A DNA stretch of 64,000 nt from Beroe forskalii. Its lineage: Eukaryota > Ctenophora > Nuda > Beroida > Beroidae. The DNA is taken from assembly GCA_011033025.1 (NCBI GenBank), contig WFMF01000178.1, positions 195,849 through 259,848 of the forward strand, in the 5' to 3' direction. Shown here piece after piece: positions 23,096-34,900 of the stretch; position 1 is the first letter of the stretch, and every line of letters begins with the position of its first letter. The notes beneath the pieces are model-generated. The model did no database searches, was not told the DNA's origin, and saw nothing but the letters and a program-made list of their open reading frames with translations. Both the position numbers and the translations under genes were made by a program.

Positions 23096-23101
23096 TTAAA
23101 A
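23096..23101 (+). promoter_or_regulatory. Poly(A) signal AATAAA, DLG-like gene
   Basis: Canonical AATAAA 82 bases after the stop codon at 23012-23014. Its position supports a real short transcript end after PDZ2. One hexamer in AT-rich DNA is weak evidence by itself. Confidence 0.45.
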
Positions 23102-24560
23102 GAGTGGGAGTAGAAAGGTATTTCCTTGTGTTTGAAAGGGATGTTGAGACAAAGGGTCGAGTGTAAGCTCATGCCCAGGCAGACAAGTAAGCTGTAGGGC
23201 GGTTTAGTGCCCCTTGTTAGACATTCATATTCATTGAGCTTTCATTAGCCCCTTTCTTTCTTTCCACATACTGATGAGTCTTGTAGCTTTGTAGCCAGTG
23301 ACACTTGTTTTAGCTCGCTTGGTTATTTAGCGCAGAATGTGTCATAAGTAACTGTCCTTGTTTGGTAAAATTCTGAGAAATTTTTTCAGGGTTTTTATTG
23401 GGGCAGCCCATAAAGCCCAAAAGGCCCATCCTACTTTTTCGATCCTTGGGCTGCTATACCTTTTTTGCTTTATTTAAGCATTTGGGCTCCATCCCCCTTC
23501 ATCCCCTTAACTGGATTACCTTGTGAAGCTTCTCAATAGTTAAACTTTTTTTGTAGACTCTGTTTTGATTAAATGTTTACTAGGTATACTGTACCTACAT
23601 AATGATTTGAGAAACCGGCATATTATTTTTGGTGTAATTTGATTGGACTTGTGAAATGCCGAATAAATACCATTAAATGTGATGTCATTTTGAACCAATC
23701 AGACGGCGAACAAAGGGCATACTGCACACCATTACTATTCTAGACTTGAGGACACAATGTCTATACTTAGTCTAGTTCATCATATGCAATGTATAATTCC
23801 TTTACCGAGTTAACGTTTAGTGTTTGAATGCCATGAGTATATATTGTTCGTTCATTGTTTCTGTCCAATTTTACTTTTTCTTTATATGGTATGGTTGACA
23901 AGCTCTAAGCAGGTTTTAGACAGACTCAGTGAAGATTTCGAAAAGAATTTGCATCTTTTTTGCCAACTCTGTGACAGGTTTTGGACGGATTTTCCAGTTT
24001 CCACATTTCAGAACTAACTTTGCGACCGGTTGGGGACACGTTTTCGACAAGTTTGTGACCCTGTGACAGGTTTTACTCACATTCTATGCTCTTTTGAACA
24101 GGATTTGAGCGGGTACCGCCTTTCAGGAGAGCTTGATTTTGAGAGGTCTTCGCCGATAAATGTTGGGTTATTGACGATATTAATGATAAGTTTAAATTGT
24201 TTCACTGTCAGCAAACTTCATTTTTCTCAATCGAAGCGATACCTGTTTACAGTTGGATAAGTTTGGATTGCCAATTGTCATTTTTTTCCCAATTTATACA
24301 AATCTGGAAAAGCGCCATGAAAATAACCTTGAATAAAAGCACATTATTTTAGCAGTTAAGAAGAAGAGACCTAATATATTTTAAGCAACAGTTTGCAGGT
24401 GTAGTATTTGCTATCGACCTCGATCGATGAGCTTCTTAATCTTAGTGTTTTAAATTCAGTTGAAACTATTTTTCTCTACGAGTATAAATCGAATTGATTG
24501 TACATTTGATCATTCAAACAAATTGTTGAATTACACTGATTTGGTTGTATACATTTAGTC
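23102..24560. other. Intergenic stretch after the DLG-like gene
   Basis: No exon for PDZ3, SH3 or guanylate kinase could be recognised here in any frame. A degenerate repeat of GTGACAGGTTTT/GACCGGTTGG words lies at about 23905-24075. Frames of 65-76 codons have no motif. Confidence 0.45.
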
Positions 24561-24599
24561 CTTCATATTAACATGAGTCGGCTATATAAATGCGATGAC

Positions 24600-25036
24600 G
24601 TCATGCAATCACGTAGCAGGAAACCGCGCCACCTAAAAAACTGTGTCGTTCGCGCGGGAATGGTCGCGAGCGCACGTACAGTAAAAAGCTTCGCCAGAAA
24701 TAGGGGTGTCGTTTCGCGACACCCCTGGTTAGGGGAAGCGCCGCTTCCTAAGCCCGCATAGGTGTGTGTTCGCGCCGCGCGCGCTTCCAATTCCCTACGG
24801 GACACACTGTGCTGGGGAAGCGCGCCGCGCCGCGCGAGCCACACATCGACGGGCGATGTCCGTCCCTTTCTTCTGACTTTGCGCCGAAGGCGCAAAGTCC
24901 AACGTCAAATGGAACGTTGCGCCGCGCGCGAGGGTCAGAAATCACTTACTTTATGCATTGGATCAAGCCTAACAATGTCCATTAAAATGAAATTTGGAAA
25001 TGAAATTTGGTGTCTACACAGGCAATTAGGTTCATT
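24600..25036. repeat. GC-rich hairpin block, intergenic
   Basis: GC-rich island with CGCGACACCCCTGGTTAGGG, TTCCTAAGCCCGCATAGGTG (from 24745), GCGCCGCGCGCGCTTCC and GGGGAAGCGCGCCGCGC. The CGCGACACCCC word string recurs at about 50837. Overlapping frames on both strands (up to 110 codons) are by-products of the GC-rich sequence. Confidence 0.7.
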
Positions 25037-25037
25037 G

Positions 25038-25092
25038 TTGCTAAACACTTAAATCCCTGTTTGCAGCGCGCGGCGCGTACACGGGCTTAGAA
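25038..25092. mobile_element. GC-rich micro-element, 55 bp
   Basis: Starts TTGCTAAACAC and ends GGGCTTAGAA, with core GCAGCGCGCGGCGCG. It is flanked by the direct repeat AGGTTCATTG (25028-25037 and 25093-25102). Same ends as the copies at 62156-62228 and, inverted, 62421-62511. Confidence 0.75.
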
Positions 25093-25504
25093 AGGTTCAT
25101 TGATCAAATTTATAAACTGAAAACTTGCTATTGAGTGGTCATGCAGGCTCTGTTGTTATCACAATTGTAAAAACATTTGCAAAAATTTTTAATAACTTTT
25201 TTTCAAATCATCTCATTTTCAAGCACTTTTAGAAATTTAAAATCAACCAAAGTCTATGCCCAAGAGTTCCTAAATGAAACTCCATTGTATATGAGAAACA
25301 ACAGAATCTACTAAGATTAGATTCTATTCAATAGCAGGAGAGTAAAGGTGCTTCACTCTGCATTCTCTGCTTTTCAGCAGTACATTATTCTTGGTATTTT
25401 GGTATTAAAAATTGGCTGGTGTTCCTTATTATCATGATTATTTTAATTCATTCTATGTAATATTCCTATTTCTTCTATGAAATGTTATTGATAAATGTTA
25501 TTGA

Positions 25505-25625
25505 TAAATGGACACCTGTGTTCAAAGGTGTGTTCTTAATGTAAACCAATAGAATGAATATTGTTAAGATTTGTGACGGTTCAATACCATTAATTTTATC
25601 TTATCTACCTTATCTTACCATTATC
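25505..25625 (+). repeat. SINE-like repeat with (CTTAT)n-like tail
   Basis: Diverged relative of the repeat at 19040-19170: GGACACCTGTGTTCAAAGGT, GACGGTTCAATACCATTA, then a CTTATCTACCTTATCTTACC tail. Confidence 0.45.
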
Positions 25626-25931
25626 ATTATCTGAAAAGCACATGATTCATAAGATGTGAAAGAAAAGCACTAATGAAACAATGGGTAGTAATGACAATAA
25701 TTCTGTGATCATAATTTTCAAGGTTTGAAAATATAAGATTTTGTCCTATATTGCATGAAATCCCCAAAGTTTGTTAGTGAGTTATGTTTACATGTCATTA
25801 AACCATTATGGGGCTGTTTTTATGCCACTCCCATTTAAAAAAGGCCAAAATGACCTTAAAATCAATGGTCAAAAATCATGATGGCCCCAGCCATTCTCCT
25901 CAATCAATAAATTCTTCACATAGGATGTAAG

Positions 25932-28900
25932 ATGAGTAAAGTATGGAGAAGGTTGCAGCGTGTTGGTAAAACTGCTTATAAGTTTGATTTTACCATCAAA
26001 GTTCATACTGTGACATTAGAATGTGTTTCAGGATGGTGAGTACTGATTCTTTAAATTTAGTTTATTGTCGTCCATATTTTTAAGGAATTTGCAACTCAAT
26101 AAAATTTGAGTATTTAAACTTTGTTAGATTTTCAATAACTTTATCCCAGGACTCCAAATCAAGTATCTATACTATGGGTTAGGAGAGGGAGGAAAGTCAG
26201 GACTGAGGTGAGATCTTTGGATGCCATAGGGCTGGTTTAAAAAAAGCCAGTAAAAGTTATTCAATCAAAGACATGCCAATTAGGTTGAAAGGAGGCTTTT
26301 TGACTTTTTAAGTGTTTATTTTAACTTAAACATCAAGTTACTCAACACAGATACAGAAACTATAAAATCATGACAATAACTAAGCAGTTAGATTATGAGA
26401 TTAGACTGGTATGTGAATCTTTTGATGCATGGTATTAAATATAAATGTGTTCCAGTGGTTATTTTAGACTGATATACCTATTTATATATACCTATATACC
26501 TATTTATTTAATTTATCAATTTATTAAATTATTAATTCATTGCTCAATTTATTTAATTTTTTTTTGTTTTAACTTCTGTGTGAAGTTTATCAGCCTTATT
26601 GAGAAAGGTTTTTTCTATCCTTAAAGTTCATTACTTTGAAATGTTACTTCACTGAAAGTATATAAATAATGTTATTGTAATGTTTTATGTTATCTATTCT
26701 TTGAGATAATAATAATAATAAATAGATTGATAAAAGTTCTAATACTTGTCTGCTGGGTGTTTAAAGTTTTGAGGTTTAATCATCCTCTGTAATTCAGGTG
26801 ACATCATGGACCACTATGCCTGGAAAAGATACACAAGGGGTGGTACATTGGCAGGCTTTGGAGGCTACAATGACCCTTTACATGGTAATGTGGGATGCTG
26901 GTGCATTAAAGCCTAAAATCAAAAGCTTAAATTTACCATGACTGACACAAAGTTTTTGAGAAGGCTTGAGTTTTGCCATGTTTAAAAATCTATAATTGGT
27001 TATACCATTTCTTGGTTTAAGATGATTAAGTTCTAACTTGCTGTTTCAGCTTATTGTTGCTCTACAAGATTGTACTGACTTTAATATGATACTTTTTGGC
27101 TGTTGGAAAATAGAAAAAATACCGGTAATATGAAAGTATTCAAATGAATCCCTACTGACCCCCTACTGACCCCTTGCTGACCCCCCACTGACCAAAACTA
27201 TTTCCGACCAACTATTTTTCCCAATTTTGACACTTCTGACCTACTGAAAATGGTACCATTGAAGGGCCATTGATGTGTCAATCCAGGATCATTTGTTATG
27301 TTGACAGGGGCTTTATTTTGGGGGGTGAAAGGATGCCCAGTGCCCACCTATTGTAAATGGAACTGTTGTAAATGTTCAGGCATCACAATAAAATACTAGG
27401 GATTTAGAACAGTTCTATGATAATGTTCCATCAATAAAATGGATTGGTTTGAATATAACAGTCAACAGGGATTGACTTTTACAAAAAGCATGCTCAACTT
27501 TGTCCAGATAATTAGTCATCACCTGCTTTAAAAAACTGAACTGTATCATGATAGGTAACCATGTTAACCTTCCTTATAGGATACCAACTCTACAAAGCAG
27601 AAGTTTGATGAAAAGTTTTGGACACTCGTTGTGGAAAATGTAAGTCACTGCTTTTGATGAAGTGAAGGTATTTTCCCTCTCCCAATTGAAATTACAGTGT
27701 TGCTGGTCAATGTCACTGAGGTTTGCACACTTAGTTATGACTTAGTTATGTCTTTTGCTCATTCTGAATCCTCGTGGCACTTTTTATAGCTAAGGTATTC
27801 AGTATTCACATTTTTTATTCTTTTCAGGTTGGTCCAGATGGCCGGCACAAGGCCTTGGCCACTAAGCGAATCAACATGGGCGAGTTTGCTGATCCCTCCC
27901 TCCTCCCTCACGAGTCAAAGCAGAAGTACCGGATGAAACCTGTGGCTCGCAAAGTTCACCTCACAGAGGTTAGTTCTGCTCACAGGGGCAGAATATCGCA
28001 AAGTTCACCTCACAGAGGTTTTTCTACTCACAGGGGCAGAATGTCTGATATCTATCTTCTACTTTAGTTGTCGTTGATGGAGCCTCAATAAAGTCCATAA
28101 AGTGACTATAGCAACTGGCATGATTGGTCCAAGGAGGCTGGCACAAATAGCGGTAGTGTCAGTGTGTTGATCGATAGTGCGTAGGGTGTTAGGTTAGTAC
28201 TCTGTTGCCTGGAATACTATCGCGTGATGGATGAAAGTTGTACAATAAATACTGCTAATTTAACATTGTACTTCCACTATACCAGTACAGTAATGAGCTT
28301 GATCTGTAGCAAAGTTAGAAGTTTCTAGTTCCGGTCATGACCTTGCACTCATTTATCATGGATTCGTAGTGCGCGGTATGAGTTAACTTCGTGGTATGAT
28401 AGGTAAACTTATTTCATCTGATTAAATTTCATTGCCAGCTAATATGTACCAAAAGCCGATTGAAAACGACTTAAGTGATGAGGTATACTTCCCTTTAAAA
28501 ATTTCCTCTTTGCGAGAGGAGAAAAACAAAATATCATCACTCCAGTTTTTAGCATACAACCACTTGATAATGACGTCACACTTCATATTCGTCTGCCTAA
28601 CTGAGACTCACTCACTCAACTAATTTGTTTTCAAATGTATTAAAATGCTAACATTGTATTTATTATAAATAGAATTTACGTCCATACATCTTTAATATAT
28701 TGCGATATCTTTAAAGATATTATATATGTGGTAGTTTTGTATTTAGTCAGAAATACAGCTTTAGTTGGAACATAGAGGACCATGCTGTGTTCAATTTTTA
28801 CAACCAATCAAAATCATTCTTTTTCTTCCTGTAGCAGTTAGCCAATCAAAATAATTAGTTTACATTTCCCATAGCCAATCAAAATCATCCTTACATTCCC

Positions 28901-31900
28901 ATACCCTATCAAAATCACACTTTAATTTCCAACAAGCAATCAAATCCACCTTTATTATCGCAATGTAATCAAAAGCATATTCCTATTTCCCGGATTCTCA
29001 TTTGAAGAGACATGTAAATGCGCCTCAGTGATGCCTCGTACTGGATGTCATGTTTTATATATAACTAATAGTGACGTCATTATCAGGGTTTTAAATCGTG
29101 AACTGTCGACGTTAAACCGCCTATTCATCACAGACGACAATCCACATGGAACGAAGCTACAGCTCGAAATGTAGTAGTAGTAATAGAACTCATTACACGG
29201 GTAACGAAATGACTTATATTTAGGGATGTATTGGATGTGTATATGCCTCTGAATATAGAACAGGAGGTGAACTGAATCCTCCCAAAGATGTTAGAACCTT
29301 TTTTGGCAGTTCATATCCAACTTGGAAGCTTAATATCTGTTATCAAAAAGGCCTCTTGATGTCTTATTACATCAGGATGCGTTTACGTTGCAACCTTCAG
29401 AGCGAATCTTATACGGTGCCTAACGGTTTCAGTTCCTTGTTGAACAAGCCGTACAGCAAGAATCAGCGTGCCTCGCCTGGCTAATGCGGTGGAAGTCCTT
29501 GTTGTACGGCTTGTTAAACAAGGAACTGAAACCATTGGGTTCCGTACAGGATTAGCTCTGCACCTTCTTGTCTGATTGTTACAATGTATAGTGAGTATAC
29601 GCCTCTTGATGTAATAATGCTGGGGTAATGTTACTGGAATTTATTTTTATCTACAAACTACAGTACAGAATTGCTGAAGTCTGTTCACCAAGTCTTTATA
29701 GTTATATGATACGATCCAAACCGCAGCCCACAAATATTTTGCAGTTGCAGTGTAATGTATATTTGATATATGTACATTATGTAAAAGTGTCATTGCTATT
29801 TTAAGACTTACTTCCTGCCCTGTTTTCCCTAATCGGATTATAAAAACTGGTACCTAGAATCCTGTTAGCCGCACTCTGATGATAGGAAAGTTTGAGAGTG
29901 ACGTCATTATCAGAACAAGATAGCACAAAATGATGACGTCACTCCGACTTCTTTCCGTGCAAAGCATGAAAATGTCAGTACACTTTTTCTCACTGATTCC
30001 TATACGCGGCTCTAAATATCATGTCCACCGGAAAAATAGTCGGTTGCGATGACGTCATTATCATACCACAACGTGGTAAGTTGATGACGTTTAACCGCCT
30101 ATTTTTCGAGCGCGAGGTCTGGAAAAAACGCCACAGCACGCCGGATCTAATTATAAATCAAGTGTTGAAGTGAGCTCCTTATATATATATAGTTATGTAT
30201 CTCTTTATATATATATATAGGGTTTACCAGGGAGATTCGTGCGACAGAGTAAACCGGTGATTGAATATAATTCCTAAGGTTGCAAGTGACATCTTTAAAC
30301 ACAAAACTGTATAGTATGTACACAATGTATAATGTGGATTAAGGATTCGTTGTTGAATCTGGGTGATGTCGCAGAGCTCTACCCTCCTAATTTGATCTCC
30401 AGATCCAAAAAGATATTGGAAATTGATGTGACGTCATTATCATACCAAATACGCTTGCCTGGTGACATCTTTAATTACACAACTGTATAGTATGTACGCA
30501 ATGTACAATGTGGAATCGCTATATTGAATCAGGGTGATGTAGTGGAGCTTTATATTAAGGGATCCCCCGCTTAATTTGATCACCGGATCCAATATTGGAA
30601 ATTGATGTGACGTCATTATTATGCCAAAAACGCTTGTGCTGGTGAGAATAAAGAATTCCTTACTTTTGCAAGGCCAATTTTACAATTTAAACTTACAGTT
30701 CATGCATAAAACTCAAATTAAGGTTCAATTTAAAAGTTTTGCAATCAAAACAACTGTCCCATTTATATTATGAACACTTCCCAGTATGAATAAGTCAAAA
30801 ATATTGTACACATTTTCTGTAGATATTTTGAATTAATGCACGCAGACCGAGTTACTCTATTTCTATTTACTGCACACAATAGTAGCCGGGAAGAATGAAA
30901 CATAGAAAGTATGGGAACTATTGAACTTATTGAACTATTGAACTTAGAAGACATATAATATTATTTTGGATTATTAATAAATCTTTCGGGGAATCGATTG
31001 GTGTGTGTGATTCTTGGTATAAATTTTAATTATAGATTAATTATGTGTGTAGTAGTGTGATAGACTTCTATCATCCGCATAAGTTGGTACAGACCACTAT
31101 TTTATTCTTTACTTACTGTACTAACTGTACTCCCTGCAGTAAATGTTCTAGATATAAGCATAATTTAAAGGAATTATCAGACTTGATAATAGGCAGATAG
31201 ATTTTTGGCGATGATAATCTTTCTTGGTTTCTTGAAGTCCAGTGTAAACGAATGTCGAATGTTAATTAATTTGAAGATTAATTAACTGATGAACTCCTTT
31301 CAGTTGGCAGTGACCTTCATCAGCAAGTTCGAACGGCAAGGACCTGCCATGTAAGTATTATGCATTCATTAATAGTTTAAAAGCTTTTACCAAATCCTTT
31401 CCAGACTCGATTGAAGGACTTTGTAGCTGTAGCTTTTAAGTCTTAAAAGGTTAAAAAGTCCGAACTGTAGACGGTATAGCTGAATTAAATCGACCTTGTA
31501 ATTTAAACAGCTGCTACCGTTTATTATTTTGATAAATAAATATCAAACTCATTCAAGTTCACAATGTGTCATAAGTTTAAAGGTTTGAATACAGTGTGAT
31601 ACTTAGAAATTTCTATCCGTGGCAATGCTATGTTACGTCACATCGATTAACAGAACCTTAATGAGACCTGGTTACGTCACGACTTAGTAATGTGAACTCA
31701 ACTGTAACCAGTAACAAACAGATCCTGTGTAAATTGGAGTGTCACCTGGTGCGGTATACTGGAACTGTAATTTTATTACTAGACACACCTGCGCGTAGAA
31801 GATCCATCTCAGCACGGGTTTTGAGAAAAAAACGAGCGAATAAATGGAATAAGGAAATGTTTTCCTTTGGGAAAAAAGGTGCTCTGTAGCAAGGGTTCCT

Positions 31901-34900
31901 TTAGCTTTATAATAGTCCTTGGCTGGCACTCTGGTCCGCTGTTTATGAGCAGGGAGAGTCGCCGAGGAGCAGTCAGTGGACCGCTACTTTGTACTGGTTT
32001 TCTACCACCAATATGTCAATATAATATGGGCTATGTTGTAAATTAGGCTAAGTTACGTCATATAATTTCCCCATATAATTTCAGAGACGATGACATGCGG
32101 AGCGTGACGAGTGAAATGTCGGCCATGACCTTTGGCGGCTTTGAGGACGGCTACATGTCGGAGAACGAGTACGAGTTTGAGAACGAGGCCAACAAGGAGG
32201 AAAAGTTAGTCTCTGGTTATTTGATTCTCTTAAAATGATCTAAAATCTTCAGTTCTTGAGCGTCAAGTTAGTTCTGCTTTGTTGGTTCTTTTAAAAACTC
32301 ACTTTATTTCTTGAAAAGGTTTAAAATCTTTAGGTGTCCAGCTCAAGTTGTTCCCGCTTTACAAATTACCTTATTTTTTTTCAAAATGAGCTAATCTCAT
32401 CAGTTCTCCAATTTCAAGTTTGAAGTGAGACCCTCGTTATTATCTTTTTTCAAAATTGATCTAAAATCCTCAATTTTCCCACTCTGAAATCTGCTGAAAA
32501 GTTGAAATGAAACCCGCTAAACATGACCCATTTCAAACCCACACCCTTTTCTTGTTAAATTCCCAAACAATAGCCCGTGAGACGTAAAGTATCCCCCAAA
32601 AGAGGCACAGGAGGGTGATATAATTAATCACCCTTGAAATTCGATACAGTAACGTGTAGCGTGTAACTTCGGTCTTATTTCCGGGACCTAACATATTTCT
32701 GAGAAATATACCATAGTACAAGATTAAGCAGGATATTAAGTATTCCAGCCGTCGAATATGCTTGATTTAGAAATCTGACGTAATAATGTGCTTCTTAACT
32801 GCTTAATTAAATGGTCTCTTGATTATGGAATCAAAATGAAAAATGTTCCGCGCATATTTGAGATAATCATCTACAAAGGAATGCGATGCAAAAATGATAC
32901 TGTACACCAGTAATCAAAAGGTATTCAAAGGAGTGATCGTGCGCACAAAATCAAATTATGCTGCGCGTTAAAGGTTTCTTAAGCAATTTTCTAAAGCAAA
33001 TTGCCATTTCTGCACGTGTACACATTCTTTCTGCGCGCGTTGCCATGGGACGTGACCTAAAGACGCAAATAGACTCGCATTTCCAGACACAAGATTCTGC
33101 AAAAAAGTGCTTAATTTGCTCATCTCCTACATCTGCTGCCTGACTACAATGCACACTATTTTGATCATGTGTTTATCAGTTTATGTATACAATGGTTGCA
33201 TATTATCATATTATTCACACTTCACACCGAATTATTTTTATAGCGGAGTAGACACTTTTTAGACAGTGTTTTTTAAAGTTTTTTCAAGGGGGTATAATGA
33301 ATTAAATGCTTTAATGTTACATCCTAGTATTACATTCCTTCATTTTGCATATATAATATTTTTCCAATCATATTATGAACTACAGAATATAATAAATATT
33401 CATTCTATTCACATAGAGAACAAAATATTCAAATATCTGGTTTTATGTTACGAAATATACAAAATCCGTGATTTCGGAAGAAATTGTGAACAAAAACCGA
33501 AACGAAAAATAATTTCGGATCCTTCAGATCCACATTCCGACATTCCTAAAATCCTTTCCCTTTATGCTGGACATTGTTATACAGTCGCATAAAAAGTCGC
33601 TTCATCTTTGTATATGAAATAGAAAAATATAAAATAAAAACAGTACTATTTCGTGGAATTTTGCACTGGGTAGTTCTAAGAGAAATTTTCCTTTAAAAAA
33701 GTTAAAAGATGCCATTATATGTCTGACTTTCAGTGCATTGGAGTTGCGAAAACAATGGGAAGGTTGGAATTAAAGTCTAGAATTTCAACAGGTTTATTAG
33801 CACTGGTATTAGCACAGGTACCAGTGACCAGTCTAACGTATAACTGTTAACTGACACCAATTATAATTGACACCAGTCTTACGTATAACTGACACCAGTC
33901 GAACGTATCACTGACACCAGTCTGTCGATTCACTGACACCCGTCTGTCGAATCACTGACACCAGTCTGTGTCAGTAGTATCACTGACACCAGTCTGATGT
34001 TCCACTGACACCAGTATGTATAATCACTGACACCCTTATGTCTCTGTAGAATCACTTACACCAGTCTGCCGAATCACTGACAGCAGTCTGTCGAATCACT
34101 GACACCAGTCTGATGTATCACTGACACCAGTTTGTTTAATCACTGACACCCTTATGTCTCTGTAGTATCACTGACACCAGTCTGATGTATCACTGACACC
34201 AGTCTGATGTATCACTGACACCAGTATGAATAATTACTGACACCAGGCGCCAGACTGACACCAGTCTTACACGCTAACATTGCATAACACTGACACTAGC
34301 TTCTAAAAATCTGATATTTATATTTTATGCGCTGCTGTCTGCTAGTATAGTTCATAAAATTTATTCATAAAATAATGGAAGCTAAGGTTTAGTTTATATA
34401 TTCAAATCTTATAAGAATGATTCTAATAGTCTGTCATTGCAATTGGGTGTGAGTACTGGCCACATTTTACACTGAAATATATTTAAAGTTCATTTTCAAT
34501 GAAGCTGAAAACGATACCATTATAAATTTAGCATGATTTTTACCACCCCGGACCTATTATATGTTATGCAATATAATATGCAACTTATGAGCGCTCCTAA
34601 ATATCGAGAATTCTACGTCATCACTTTGACATTATAAGCCATGATAACGACGTTAATGATTAATTTACGATCATCAACGAGTTATATCCTATTAGATGCG
34701 ACCTTGCTTCATATCAGTTGTATTAGAATCGGTAAAGGTGGACTGCCAAGGTTAGCCTTGGACGTTTACCACTTTTCTGAGCAAGAATTTCCCCGAAACT
34801 TGAACCCTGGACGTCATGAATATGACAGGCAGAAATCAAGTCCGCTCAGCCAATTGCGTCTCTCGAAGCTGCTTATCATATCAGTCGGTAACGGGTAAAG

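Noticed and set aside
24563-25052. Overlapping frames of 62-110 codons on both strands in a GC-rich island
   Set aside because: The GC-rich hairpin repeat lowers stop frequency; the same island recurs at non-homologous places without conserved frames.
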